Shown here piece by piece: positions 10,492-22,196 of a stretch of 64,000 bases of DNA. The translations under genes were made by a program, and so were the position numbers. How positions within the stretch are numbered: the first letter of the stretch is position 1; every line of letters begins with the position of its first letter. The DNA is taken from assembly GCA_022592435.1 (NCBI GenBank), contig JABYQS010000074.1, positions 1 to 64,000 on the forward strand, in the 5' to 3' direction. The notes beneath the pieces were generated by a model. The model did not search any database, was not told the origin of the DNA, and saw only the letters and a list, made by a program, of their open reading frames with translations. This DNA is from Cerioporus squamosus. Lineage: Eukaryota > Basidiomycota > Agaricomycetes > Polyporales > Polyporaceae.

Positions 10492-12392
10492 CTAACCAGA
10501 GTGTCGTACGGCTGTACCGAGCACCGTATCTTTATAGGCGAGTAGGTTTGACAAGTCGTTGAGCATTGGCAAGTCCGGTTGCGCAACGTCGGTGGGAAGT
10601 TCACAGATATCGCGATATAGTAAGATGTTCAGGTAGTCCATGCATAGCAAACGCAACGCCGCGGCATCTCCCTCCTCCAGCTGCGAAGTGCCGTGACTAA
10701 CCATCCAGTATATGTAGTCGTACGCAGTTCGGAGGTCGTCGCCGACCGAGGGATTTGCTTCGACCGCTGAGTAGAGGCCCTGTCCTGTCCGAGCCAGCAG
10801 CGCAGCGATCACCCCGCTCCACATGCATGGGCGCACTGAACGCATCATGCTGGTATGCCGATCTTGTCCCCATTGTCGGAGATTCTCCAGGAAGATCGTC
10901 CGGGCGGAACGTGAAGCAGCACTCGGGGAGAGGTCTGCGAAGCATATCGCAGCGTCGTCAAGGTAACGTGGGTTCATGGTGGTGGTGTACGCCATCGATA
11001 CTATGTTTGCGTCTAGATGATCTGTCCACGACGAGACGAGTGACATTTCCTTGCCACGTAAGGTAACTTTGAAGGAGTCGTCGACTTTCAGCAGAGACGA
11101 AGACAGTCGACCCAGGAAAGAGGGGGTGTCTGTCGGCAGGCGTTCCTCCACCCAGTCCAATATGTCTACCATCCGACGACAGCAGCTGTAGAACGCGCGT
11201 TTGACAGGACGCATGATCTTGAAGATGGCGTATGCTGGCGGTGAGCGGTAGGAGCAGTCTCTGGTGAACGCGGGAAGGGCCATAGTCGTCAGGGAGAACG
11301 CGCCTAGAACACCGACGAGGACCGTGGCGACAATCGCAACACCGCTGTCGAGATTCCACAACAGGACGAGGAGTCCCGCAAAGAAGAGCGCCGAAGCGAC
11401 CTGAAGCAGCACCGGGAGCACGCCGACAATCTCCGCCACTCGCCACTTCATGAGGGCGTTCAGGCGGTGCTGGCGGAGACGCGCGAGCTGGCGCGATTTT
11501 CCTGAGATGCCGGAGGTGTACTCGTTCAACCACTGCTTCACCATGATGCCCACCGATGCGGCGGACAAGCTGAAGATCAGGCTCGAGAACCAGAGAGCAT
11601 TCAGCCAGACCGCCGACCGGGGCGCCGGCAAGGGTTGCGGCTGGTGCAGGACGAACGCAGGCTGCGTGGCATTGACGAAACCGGTGTTGACCGAGAAGCT
11701 ACTGAGCTGTGCGGAGATTTGTTGGAGTGCGGAAACAACAGGGTCGGGAGCCGGGGGAGTTAGGAGCTGGTATGACTGCACATTGAAGGCGGTGAGAATT
11801 GCGGAGAAGAGGCCAGCCTATACAACGGCACGAATCAGACTGTCTTCCAAGACGATATCGTGCGGGTAGACTTGCATATACGAGGAGGGTGTCAATCTCC
11901 TTGTTCCACCGATCGACCATCTCGTCACTGTACTTCTTGACCGCATGAGCTGTCGCATCCCATGCCTGCTCTCGTTGCTCCGGAGTGAAGAACGTCTTGC
12001 GCGAGTTCCAGTATTTCTGTCAAGCGTGCGCTGCTTCAGCGATCGACGAACATCGTCATTCACCGGTAGCTAAAAGGTACAAGGAGACGATGGACTCTTT
12101 GGGGTATTGCTCATTGCCACGTAGAGATATACAATAGATACACACCTCGAACTCCATCTGTGCATTCCTCCGTTCAGCGTCTTGACGGCGTTTCCTCTCC
12201 TCTTCGGTGTTCGGTGAACTCGAACCCTGCAAAGAGTGAGTATACAGGCTACACACAAGCACAATGAAGAGACAGTACCTTCTCCCCGTAGTATGCAGCT
12301 CCATCCAGTACTGGAGACGGTCGTGTTGGTGTTCCAAGGTTGACTAAACTTGGTGAGATGAGGTGAGGAACTGATTCGACGCTGTCGGCCAT
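10492..12392 (-). CDS. DUF6535 membrane protein
   Basis: Exons read on the minus strand: 12392-12279, 12226-12146, 12016-11876, 11817-10492 (about 553 aa). DUF6535 signatures are present: EQAWDATAHAVKKYSDEMVD, then WNKEIDTLLVY joined to AGLFSAILTAF, NVQSYQLL, and ALWFSSLIFSLSAASVGI before KQWLNEY. At least three hydrophobic helices follow, including LPVLLQVASALFFAGLLVLL. The family is widespread in Agaricomycetes, is predicted to sit in membranes and has no known function. The intron 11818-11875 begins GCAAGT, a GC-AG intron. The join before exon 3 is uncertain: either one 129-bp intron or two introns around a 6-nt exon (12064-12069); all keep phase. The long last exon has no stop or shift, but its final 15 residues look unrelated to the family and may hide another splice. 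Confidence 0.85.
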
Positions 12393-14412
12393 GTCTCCGA
12401 TGCACAGCAGCCTAATAGTTGTGATCAAAGACGCACAGAGAGAGCACTTCGGAAGGAGGCGATGGTGGACGCTAGCGAGTACTTGAGAAAGTGCGACCAG
12501 GAACAAGTTCAAGTTGTACATGCTACTGCTGCGGCGTCTAAGTATGTCGGTCAGGGCAGATGCCGAAGCTCATGTCCGAAAAGATCGGAGACGCGATGCC
12601 ATACGGTCACCTGACGTGCGCGTCGCGCGTCCCCTGCTTCATCGGGCAGCGCGGGATAGTCGGCCTCTCTTGGCTCTCTACCATCACCATCGACCCTCTG
12701 CAGCTGGCCTTACCATGACTTTCCTCTCCTCTGTCTTGCATGAGCAGCATCATCTACTTCCGGGACTGTTTGCCTGCCGAGAAGCGCGTTGCAGCCAGTG
12801 TTCGTGACTATATGCGCTTTAGTAAGTATCAATAATCCATGTCCGTAGATAGAGAGCTTTCTTAACACTGTGGAGAAGTCGCAACCCAACCGAAGACTCA
12901 GCCCAAGACACGCTTGGTGCCACCCTCGCTTTTAGGAGTGATGGCCACAAGGATGGTTCGGACATGCGCAGGTGAGTCCCGCCCTTCTGTCGGACACGAG
13001 CTCTGTCTGACCTCAAGACAGCAACAATGGCCTTTCCCCACAGCCCCTTTCTGCTGAGTACGCATTTTCTTGTTCTGGTGCGATCGAGTCTCTATATCCC
13101 ACTTATACTGAGTACAGCTGCGGCGTGGGTTTCACGTCCTACACGACCCACCGTGCCCGGGCCATTTGCATTAGTTCGGGGCGTCAGCGAACGTGAACTG
13201 TTTGACGTAAGGAACGAGTTAAGGTCGCGATATGCACTAACTCGTTGTAGAAAATCAAATTCACCGCGGGAGTTCCACCAACACCTGCATGCTCTTTAGC
13301 AGAACGCGTGCTCGATGTTGGAGCACACCGCAGAACGGACAGTCCGTCGGCTCGTCCAAAGAAGCGGCGTCGGAACAATCCCAGTGGTACATACTTGAGG
13401 TCCTCAGAACCACGCCGTATTGAATCTGGACTTCCCCACCCAGTACGCCTTCTGTAAACTCCCGTCCTTGAACTGACAAAACCTCTACACCCTGTACACG
13501 TGACTATACGTGCTGGTTACTGCAGGCGTCTTGCACAGGGGTCACTCAGTACAGTCCACAGCCCCGACGTGTCAGTACCCGACCTGAAGACATGGACTTC
13601 TGGAACCCTCAACCCCTCTCTCGGAGTCTCTCCTCCAGTAACTTTTGCATTCTCGGCACCCTTGATGCCTCCCGCTCCTTGATCGACGTCTGTCTACCTC
13701 GATTCTCCTCCTCAGTGCCGTACCACTCTCTCCGCCCCAGGATCCACCGAGCGGTGCATCATGTTCACCTGGAATGCCCGAGCAGCGAGCACGATCAGCA
13801 TCCTTCTCGTGCGAGTGGAACTCTCCAACCTTCCCCTGGACCCCAATTTCGGAGTTCATCTCCACCATATCGACATTCACAACACATGGACCCCATGCCA
13901 CCACCACCAGCTGTATCATGAAGACGCCCTTGTCGCGAAAGTGAAGCTGAGTCTATGGACATAGCACCTGGTGTTGTGGCGGTGAGTAGTTCAAGGCAAA
14001 TGCCGCCCGCACTGCCATATGCGGCTGCCCGGAAGACTGGGTGGGTCTGGCGACGATCTGCGCGTCATGCTCATTTCGTCAGCGCGCGTGTGGGGAATTA
14101 ATGTGGACGGCAGCGCGGGCTGACGACACGCATAAAGGCCAGGACCCGAGCCCGAGCAGCCTCCAACCCACACCACCCCTCACAGCCTCCTCCGAGGACG
14201 CAGCGCACAGTCCGGTCGGACGCAGCAGAGAACACGGCAGTCGGAAAGCTTGTTTAGCGGCGGATTGATCCAGCAACACGTTGATAGGTGGGGAGACCAA
14301 CCAGCGGAGTATGAAGTCCTCGCGGTTCGGTAAGTGACAGCACCAACTCCATCCTCCCCTTCCTCCCTTCCCCTCTTCCTGCACTTCCCGCCAGACATTT
14401 ATCATCCCTCTC
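12393..14412. other. Intergenic, no gene recognised
   Basis: About 2 kb between the divergent DUF6535 and acyl-CoA synthetase genes. Short open frames occur on both strands (for example near 13590-13920), but none shows a family motif or an obvious intron chain. The segment must contain the promoters of both genes; no TATA box stands out. Confidence 0.4.
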
Positions 14413-16818
14413 ATGGCGACAGCAACAAAGTCCAACATTTATGGCATCCCTGGCTCGGCCGAGGTCAGCGAGGCCAAGCCTGGCGAGGCACCTGTTCGTC
14501 GGCTGGCAATGACGAAAGACGCGCTCACGACGAAGCCGCCCCATGGCATTGAGACCGTCTGCGACGTCCTCGACTACGCTGCACGTACACACGGGACCAA
14601 GAACGCGTTCGGTTGGCGTGACATTGTCGACGTTCACGAGGAGAAGAAGGAGGTCAAGAAGGTCGTCGGCGGCAAGGAGACCACGGAGACCAAGACATGG
14701 AAGTACTTCCAGCTCAGCGACTACAAGTACATGTCCTTCATTCAGGTCAAGGAGGCGGCGGTCGAGGTTGCGGGCGGTCTGTTGAAGCTGGGGATCACGA
14801 AGCAGGATATTGTGAACATTTATGCGGCAACGAGGTACGTGTCTTCGTCGACTCCTATGACGCGCCCACCCTGACCGGGACCTGTAGCCCGAACTGGCAG
14901 CTCATATCCCATGGGTGCAACCTCGTTGGCACTGCCATTGCCACTGCGTACGAAACCCTTGGCGAGTCCGGTCTGCAACACTCTCTGAACGAGCCCCAGT
15001 GCGTGGCCGTCTTCACGAACGCGGAGCTATTAGATGTCGTCGCGAACGTGGCCGCCAACGTCCCTTCGCTCCGGCTCGTGATCTACGACGGCAAGCCGAA
15101 GCAGGAGCTCCTTGACAAGGTCAAGGCAGGACGCGAGAACTTGCAGGTGCTCTCCATAGATGAGCTGCGGAAGCTCGGGGAGGGTACGAGCGCGGAGGAT
15201 CTCAAGGACCGACGCCCCACATACGACGACGTCTCGTGCATCATGTACACCAGCGGCACGACGGGAGCACCAAAGGGCGTCGTCATCACGCATGGCAACC
15301 TCGCTGCGTCGCTCGGTGCGATTTACCAGCTGCTCGGACATCACCTCCACTCGGATGACGTGTTCATCGCCTACCTCCCGCTTGCGCACATCCTCGAGTT
15401 CATCGTTGAGCTGGCGCTGTTCTTCGTCGGCATGACGTTCGGGTACGCGCGGGTCAAGACCCTCACCGACGCGTCGGTGCGTAACTGTGTCGGCGACATC
15501 CGCGCGCTGAAGCCCACCGTCATGATCGGTGTTCCTGCTGTATGGGAGATGATCAGGAAGGGTATCGCGGCGAAGGTCAACTCTGGCGGCACGTTGAAGA
15601 AGAACGTGTTCAACGGTGCTCTGACTATCAAGAAGGCCGGCTTGCCTGGTCTCTCCCAGCTCGTAGACGCGGCCGTATTCAACCAGGTCAAGCAAGCAAC
15701 TGGCGGCCGCCTCCGTCTGGCGTTCTCAGGAGGTGCTGCTCTCAGTGCCGAGACGCAGGAGTTCTTGTCCGTCGCTCTCGTGACGGTCATCCAGGGTACG
15801 TCCCCGAGCTATGCGTATACGGTCGTGTGAGTCCTAATGCCAGTCACAGGCTACGGTTTGACGGAGACGTGCGGTATGTGTACTATCCTGCCGCCTGAGT
15901 TCATGCAATACAACACCGTCGGCCTGCCACTGCCCTCCGTGGAGATCAAGTTGCTCGACGTGCCTGAGGCGGGCTACCGCTCGACGAACAACCCGCCGCA
16001 GGGCGAGGTCCTCATCCGCGGTCCCTCGGTCATTAAGGGCTACTACAAGCGCGACGACCTCAACAACGACGAGACCATCTTCACCAAGGATGGCTGGTTC
16101 CGCACAGGTGACGTCGCCCAGTGGAATCCGGATGGCACGCTCAGGATCATCGACCGGTCAGCCCACTTTCTCTCCCCTGACTCATGCCGAGGTGCTGACG
16201 CGTCGCGCTTCCCCTATTCCAGCATCAAGAACCTTGTCAAGCTGCGCCAGGGCGAGGTAAGCTCCCACTGCCCCAAACCCCAAGCGAACTGTGAACTAAA
16301 ACAGACATGTGTGACATGACTAACGCCGCCCGTTCTTCCGCCCGCAGTACATCGCGCTCGAGCGCCTCGAGTCAATCTACAAGTCGTGCAACCTCGTCGC
16401 GAACATCTGCGTGCACGCCGACCCGGACGCGACGCAGCCGATGGCGATCATCATCCCGCACGCGGAGCACCTCCGGCACACGCTCGAGGGCAAGGACATC
16501 GGCGTCGACCCGAAGGCGTCCCTCCCCGAGCTATGCCACAGCAAGGCCGTCGTGGACCTCGTGCTCAAGGAGTGCAACGCGGTCGGCAAGAAGAACGGGT
16601 TCAAGCAGATGGAGCTCCTCCAGGCCGTCGTGCTCACCCCCGAGGAGTGGACACCCGAGAGCGGGCTCGTCACCGCCGCGCAGAAGATCCAGCGGAAGAA
16701 GATTGCGGAGGCCTTCAAGGACGAGATCAAGGTACGCTGTGCTTTGGCTCGTCGTATCTCTTCACTTGATTGTGGACTAACCGTTTTCTGTCCTCAGGCT
16801 GTGTACAGGCTCGGATGA
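14413..16818 (+). CDS. FAA: Long-chain fatty acid-CoA ligase (acyl-CoA synthetase)
   Basis: Six exons (14413-14834, 14888-15795, 15850-16156, 16223-16256, 16348-16731, 16798-16818) give 691 aa, close to yeast Faa1/Faa4. It activates long-chain fatty acids with ATP and CoA to acyl-CoA for beta-oxidation, lipid synthesis and protein acylation. Visible motifs: the P-loop-like YTSGTTGAPKG at residue 261, YLPLAHILEF, the adenylate-binding GYGLTETCG at 444, and DGWFRTGDV at 524 with the hinge IIDRIKNLVKLRQGEYI, which spans two introns. There is no N-terminal signal and the last residues (VYRLG) are not a peroxisomal signal, so a location at lipid droplets, ER or plasma membrane side is likely. All motif residues are intact. 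Exon 4 is only 34 nt. Confidence 0.96.
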
Positions 16819-17260
16819 GCGGGGTGCCCATTGCTGCTGCGTCTGACCGACTCGACTGTTGTTGTCCGTCCCCACTCATTCCCTGTTCCCCTGTTTCATC
16901 TGTCATCTTTCTCGATCTTGTTCATCTGTACTGTACATCTCAACCATTGTACGATAATTTCACCGGACAGCACGGGTCTCCAAACACGCATCTGATTCGG
17001 ATTCAGACTAGACATGACCATCGTACGATCGTTCGGTGGGCGAGTCCGTCGGGATGCATGGGGGATTATCATACACGCAAATACACTATCACTAAGTAAC
17101 CAAGCGTACAGGTAAGGCGAATAACAAAGCACAATAAGTACGAAGACAAACCGACAAAGTGTACGACGAAGGGGGGCACGCTGAAGAAGTCGTCGAAAGA
17201 GGAGAAAGAAGAGGGAGGTCCGAGGCAAAACGGGCATCGAGAAAACGGCGAGCGTTCGTT
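16819..17260. other. Convergent 3' flanks
   Basis: This short interval separates the stop codons of the acyl-CoA synthetase (plus) and HPC2 (minus). It holds both 3' untranslated regions; T/C-rich stretches after 16850 fit a 3' end. No gene is visible. Confidence 0.5.
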
Positions 17261-20200
17261 TCAGTCGACCTCCATTGACTCCTTCTCGTACTTCTTCTTC
17301 ATCACGCTCACTGTTGGTTGTAATCGATCAGTGACGCGATCCTGTGTCCGAAGAAGACGGTTGCTTACCTTCTCGCGATATCTGACCGGACGAGAGCCAG
17401 CCCTCCGGGAACGCCGCGACAATCTGCAGACGTGAAGCATGAACATCCTGCACCACGCCTCGCACAACCTGAGAGAGGATGCATTGTACGCACCTTCTGA
17501 TACAGGTTCTTGCGCACGCCCTGGTCGCTCACGATCTGGTTCGAGCCCTCCAACGAGCTGCCACGCGGTGTCCTCGTCAGCGCCTTATATCACGTCATCA
17601 CAAGCAACACTCACTTCTTCTCGTTCTCGATCCGACAGCACTCGTTACTCAGACACACCAGCTGCCAGATGATCGCCTTCATCTGGTCCGTGAGGCGGTA
17701 CCGCTTCGCAGGTGGGTGCGCGTCCTTGCCGCCCTTGCCACCGGGCCCGGTCCCATCGTCGTTCTCACCGCCGTCGTCGAGGGACGCGCGCTGCTCAAGC
17801 GCTGTGGACACGATCATAGGTGTCGCTTGCGCGTCGCTCGCAGCGGGTGAGCCTTCGAGCGAGTGCGCGGTGCCGCTCCCGCCTTCCCCTGCAGCCTCGA
17901 GCTTGGCCCGTTCGTGTCGCTTCTCTGCGGAGGATATCAGGGAATGAAAGAAGGCAGGGTGGAGCGGACGCACCCCACTGGACGACACTCTTCTCCCACT
18001 CCTCCTTCGCCTTTGGGAAACCCTCCTCGGCGAGCACACGCAGCTCCTCGATGAGCGCGTTCTGTCGGTCGAGGAGCAGGTTCGTATGATCGCGCCATAT
18101 TGTCCGCTTGATCAGTTTCTGAGAGTGCTGTCAGACACCGTCGAACCAACGCCGCTGGGGAGCACATACCGTCATCGTGAACTTATTATATGGGAACAGC
18201 CGCGGCATCAGGTTGAAGAAGTTGTCGTCATACTCGCCCAGGATGACAGCCTTCAGCGCAACCTGCCCCAGGATGGGCTTGATCCCGGGCGGGAACTTGC
18301 CCTTGACGTCCCAGTTCTCCTTCGCAATCGCTTCCTTGAGGACCTCGATAGCCTGCTCCAGCTCAGGATGGAATGGTTGCTGTAGGAAAGGTCACGTCAA
18401 GAGGAGTGCCGTAGCGATGTATGGGGGTACTCACAATCTCCACCGTCTTCCGCCGCTTCTTCGCCCCACCCTCGGAGACACTCGTCACGGACTGCGCCTC
18501 GCTGATCTTCCGCTTCAGCTTGCCGTTGTCCTCGCCATCAGAGAGGAGCGCGATGGGTGCATCCCGTGAGCCCTCCTCAGTCTTGACCTTCGCGTTCGAC
18601 GGAGAAATGCCATTGGGCGGCGCTGACACGGACAATGCAGGCAAGGGAAGAGTCGCTGTGGAGAGCGCGGCAGAGACGGATGCCGAGGGCGCGAGGATGT
18701 TGATCTTCTTCGACTTGGGCTTCTTCGCAGACGGCCTGAATTCACAGCGAGCGTGAGAACCGAGGGGGTATAGGTGGATGGTGGATGTATGTGGTGGTCA
18801 CGTACTTGTTCAGAAGTGCTACTTGGCCGCTGGAGACGTAGAACCCCTTCTGCTTAGTCTGCGCGAAGAATGTTCTCTCGTCTTGCGCGAGCTCCGAGTC
18901 GTCGATGAAGGGGTCGGTGGTGTCGTAGTACTCGGACGCATGGTGTCTCTTCTGCTGAGGAAACGAATGAGCGATCTCGTTCCGAGCGGGATCAATCAAA
19001 GAGAAAGCAAGTACGCGGACGCGGTACACAGAACGTCATGTCGGATCGCGACGTCTCTAGAAGCCTGGGGATGCATACAGCTGTTATCGCATCCGGGCCG
19101 AGTTTCTGCTCATGTGCGCTGAGAAGAATGGAAGGGGAAGTGGTCGACGGTAGAATCCCTCGCCATTGCCAGAAGTCACTGTCTCGCGTACGTCGTGTGC
19201 GCATATAGTCGTACACGAGACAGTAGCTTTCCAACTCGATCGAATACGAGTGCGACCAGAGAAGCATCCGGATAGACCGCGATGGTTCGGAGCTGACTGT
19301 GAGGTAACATGGCTAAAGTGAGTCGCGAAGCACAACGTCCGATGCCTGCGGGAGGACGGTATGTGCCGTGATGCCCGCGGGTTACGGAGAGAGAACCCAT
19401 AGCACCGGTGATCGGACTGGACGCTTTGTCCATCTCCATCGGTGCTTGCTTGCGCGTATAGTGCGATGGTTGCGTTTACTGGCCGCTAAGTCGAACATGG
19501 ACGAAGTGGGGCGCGAACGAGGATGCGTGATACATGGGTCGAGTGGTCCGCGAAGGACGACGACCGACGCCTGCGGGATGGCGGTGATTATATGCGCCAT
19601 CCGGAGGCATGGCATCCCTGGTACGGATGTGGAGAGATTGTGATACTGTCGCGGTCGCAGCCGATGTGCTCGAGTGAGCAAAGCGCATGACTCGAGAATC
19701 CTGCACGCAGGACCGAGTCGCGAGGCTTCTAAGGATATATGTAGCTGCTGATGCCCGAGCAAGTAGCTATCTCAAGTTCGCGTATGCCCAAAGCTTTCGC
19801 TACGTCTTTTTATGCGCATACAGGAGAGTGGAAGTGAGAGAGGAAAGTGCAGAAGTAGTGAAAGTGCAATCCCGACGGACATGCACATCACCAGTCGCGT
19901 GGATACCGCGCCATGTCTAAACAGAAAGCACAGTGTTTCAGACACCCGTCCTTGCCAGGAGTCACTGTCTCGTGTATGTCTTGAGCGTATGCAGTCATAC
20001 ATGAGACAGTGGCATCCTCGAGGGAACAATCCGACGCGATTGAACTCGACTCTTTGTCCCCCTCTATCGAACCGCAGTCCGGCACGAAAGAAGGTCCTTG
20101 TATGCGGGTAGAATGCGACAGAGGCCTTTGCTGGCCGCGAGGATGAACATGACTTCGGAGGACAGTGCGGATGCGACGACCGACGCCTCCCGAACGGCGG

Positions 20201-20842
20201 AGACTGTATGCGCCATTTCGAAGGAGACAGGGTTCCTCATGTACTTGAGGTGCTCACCTTCCTACGTCGCTTTCCCTGCGGCTGCTCCTGCTTGTCGACC
20301 TTAGGGCCGCCGTCATCGTCTGCGTCGCTCTCGTCGCTCGTGTCCGGCTTCGGTTCGGGAGCGGGAGTGGCCGGGCGCTGGCCGGTGGCCTTTGCGAGCT
20401 CGGTGATGTTGACTTCATAGTCCTCGGGGCCGCCGAGCTTAATGTCTAACCGGATCGTCTGGAGGGGCTGGCGGGCCGGAGGCGGGGGCGGAGAGGGCGA
20501 GGAGGCACGGGGGACGGCGGGTTTGGTGGACTTTGGTTTGGCGCCCGAGGGCGCTGCGGCTACGTTGGACGATGATGGCTTCGACTTGCGGCCCCGCGCG
20601 CCCTCGGCGGCGGGGACGGCCTCGCTGGACGACGCGGCGGCATCGATGGCGACGGGGGGAGGTACGAGGTCGACGGAAGAGGCCCGGCTATCGTAGTCAA
20701 CGGGAGGGGAGAGGTGTGCTGGCGACGGGGAGGGTGGCGGCGTGGACGTCGGCGACGACACGTTCGACGCACCTCGCGGCCGCCGCTTCGCCTCGTGGGC
20801 GTCGTCGACGGCCATCTCGACGTCGCTGGGGGCGTTATGCAT
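17261..20842 (-). CDS. HPC2: HPC2/ubinuclein family subunit of the HIR histone chaperone
   Basis: Nine exons on the minus strand: 20842-20258, 18954-18806, 18735-18435, 18379-18170, 18118-17974, 17924-17615, 17557-17494, 17423-17369, 17310-17261 (622 aa). HIR/HIRA deposits histone H3-H4 independently of replication, and ubinuclein/Hpc2 contacts H3.3-type histone through the HUN domain. That domain is clear: IRLDIKLGGPEDYEVNI in exon 1 and DPFIDDSELAQDERTFFAQ in exon 2. The ubinuclein middle domain follows: KPILGQVALKAVILGEYDD, FPYNKFTMTKLIKRTIWRD and KAIIWQLVCLSNECCRIE. Exon 1 is Pro/Ser-rich and basic, suggesting a disordered nuclear protein. The join of exon 1 to exon 2 spans an intron of about 1.3 kb, very long for this genome, filled with diverged repeats. 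Confidence 0.93.
19177..19225. repeat. Hairpin copy 1 inside the HPC2 first intron
   Basis: Arms of 16 nt (19177-19192 and 19210-19225) pair at 14 of 16 positions around a 17-nt loop. It is related to the hairpin at 19963-20011. One stem pair is C-G here and T-A there, a compensatory change. Confidence 0.75.
19476..19603. repeat. Diverged intronic repeat, copy B
   Basis: Contains TTACTGGCCGC near its start and CGACGACCGACGCCT, then TATGCGCCAT, near its end. The same blocks in the same order occur at 20126-20220, and the second block recurs, more diverged, at about 19325-19375. These support an ancient duplication inside the intron. Confidence 0.55.
19963..20011. repeat. Hairpin copy 2 inside the HPC2 first intron
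   Basis: Arms of 16 nt (19963-19978 and 19996-20011) match at 15 of 16 positions, the exception being a G-T wobble, around a 17-nt loop. Sequence just outside the left arm (TTGCCAG then AGT) is shared with copy 1. Confidence 0.75.
20126..20220. repeat. Diverged intronic repeat, copy C
   Basis: Shares TTTGCTGGCCGC, GAACATG, CGACGACCGACGCCT and TATGCGCCAT with copy B at 19476-19603, with insertions and deletions between. It lies about 115 bp beyond hairpin copy 2. Confidence 0.55.
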
Positions 20843-22196
20843 GGCTGGGAGGGGAGGAAAACGAGGGGGGAGGGAGGGGGAAGTTACCTAATTAGGCAGT
20901 ATTCGGGGGGATGGGGAGGAAGAGATGGAAGATTGCACATCTCTGAAGTTCGGAGGATGAGAATACTTGATTCGGGTGACCCGGTTGACGACTGGGCTTG
21001 TGGCTTGGTGCAGAGAATCGGCGCGGCCTTTTGCCTGTCCTTCCCCCCTTCCCATTGGCTCGGCGTTTGCCATTTACGATTCCAACGTAGCGCCCGCACT
21101 GCTTTCTCCCGGCCGCTGCAGTCTGGATGTCTTGTTTCCAACCACCTCCATGTCCGTAAGCATCCAGTCGTTACTCTAGTATAGTGAGTGGTCGGAAGGT
21201 CACAAGATTAGGTTTACTGACCTACAGGACTTAGGGGAAGTGCTTGTATCGCGGATTTACATAGGGATTCTATCTACATGCCATGGGACCTGGGATAATA
21301 CCGTCACGGTCTCTTATCTCTCAACGCTGGGAGATATCTCCACCAGGAGCGAACATAAGTAGTATGGTGAGTACTCGCGTACACTTGTGGATTCAATTAT
21401 GTATCAGGTTGACTCGCGCTCGTGCTCTCAATCTTTGCAGACTGTCACGGCTTCCTCAGGTCACCGAGGCCCTGATATTTGTACTAATCAAATGGGCAAA
21501 CCGCCGCGGGCATTCCTGCAGGTTCATCCACTCAGTTTGCCTCTCAAGCATGGAAAGGCACCTGGACTGACTATACTGGTGATCCTCGTACGTATCTTAA
21601 GGTTCGGGATAGCATGTTACTCTCTGCATGACATGGATGACGCATATCAGTACTGAAATCGCGCTCTTTTCTACCCGATGTTATCCGTTCTCACTTCTGC
21701 CAAGCTCTTCCAGTCCGTTTCATTCCCAAGGAGGCAAAGTCAAGAGGGATGCCCTACGAAACGTTGGGCGTTCAGCGCTCTGCGCCCGCACATGTCCTGA
21801 CTGCGGCCGGGTGTCCGGAGACCGCCCAGCATCACAGATAGACTCCGGAATCTCGCTACAACCACATGCGATATTGCTCGACCTCTCCAGCTGCATGCGC
21901 CTTTCCATGCGGGGATGCGCCGACCGAGGCTATGATGTCTGTACAGGGTCCGTGTGCGTGGGCCTCTGTGTGAAGGACGTTAACGGTTAGGCTTCCAACC
22001 GCACACGCTTGGCCTGAATCTCCGGCTCAGGCGTCGGAGTTATCGATTACGGCGGCAGTGTTCAGGTCGCCGGTTGCGAGACGTCGTGTCAATGCATCAC
22101 GCAAGGCGCCGGTACCTATCTACATAAGAAGCGCGGTGGGAAGTGCGAGCCAACAGTACTTGACTGAACCGTACAGAACTGCTGGCTTCGTGCAGG
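20843..22196. other. Intergenic between divergent HPC2 and P450; possible exon fragments
   Basis: About 1.35 kb. The first 200 bp are G-rich and must hold the HPC2 promoter. Between about 21280 and 21990 on the plus strand there are exon-like open pieces separated by plausible GT-AG sites; one reads QFASQAWKGTWTDYTGD. I could not link them into a gene or to a family. They may be a decayed or unrecognised small secreted protein gene. Confidence 0.3.

Noticed and set aside
20442..20895. Plus-strand frames over HPC2 exon 1
   Set aside because: Antisense shadows of the Pro/Ser-rich HPC2 exon, which has a clear HUN domain on the minus strand.
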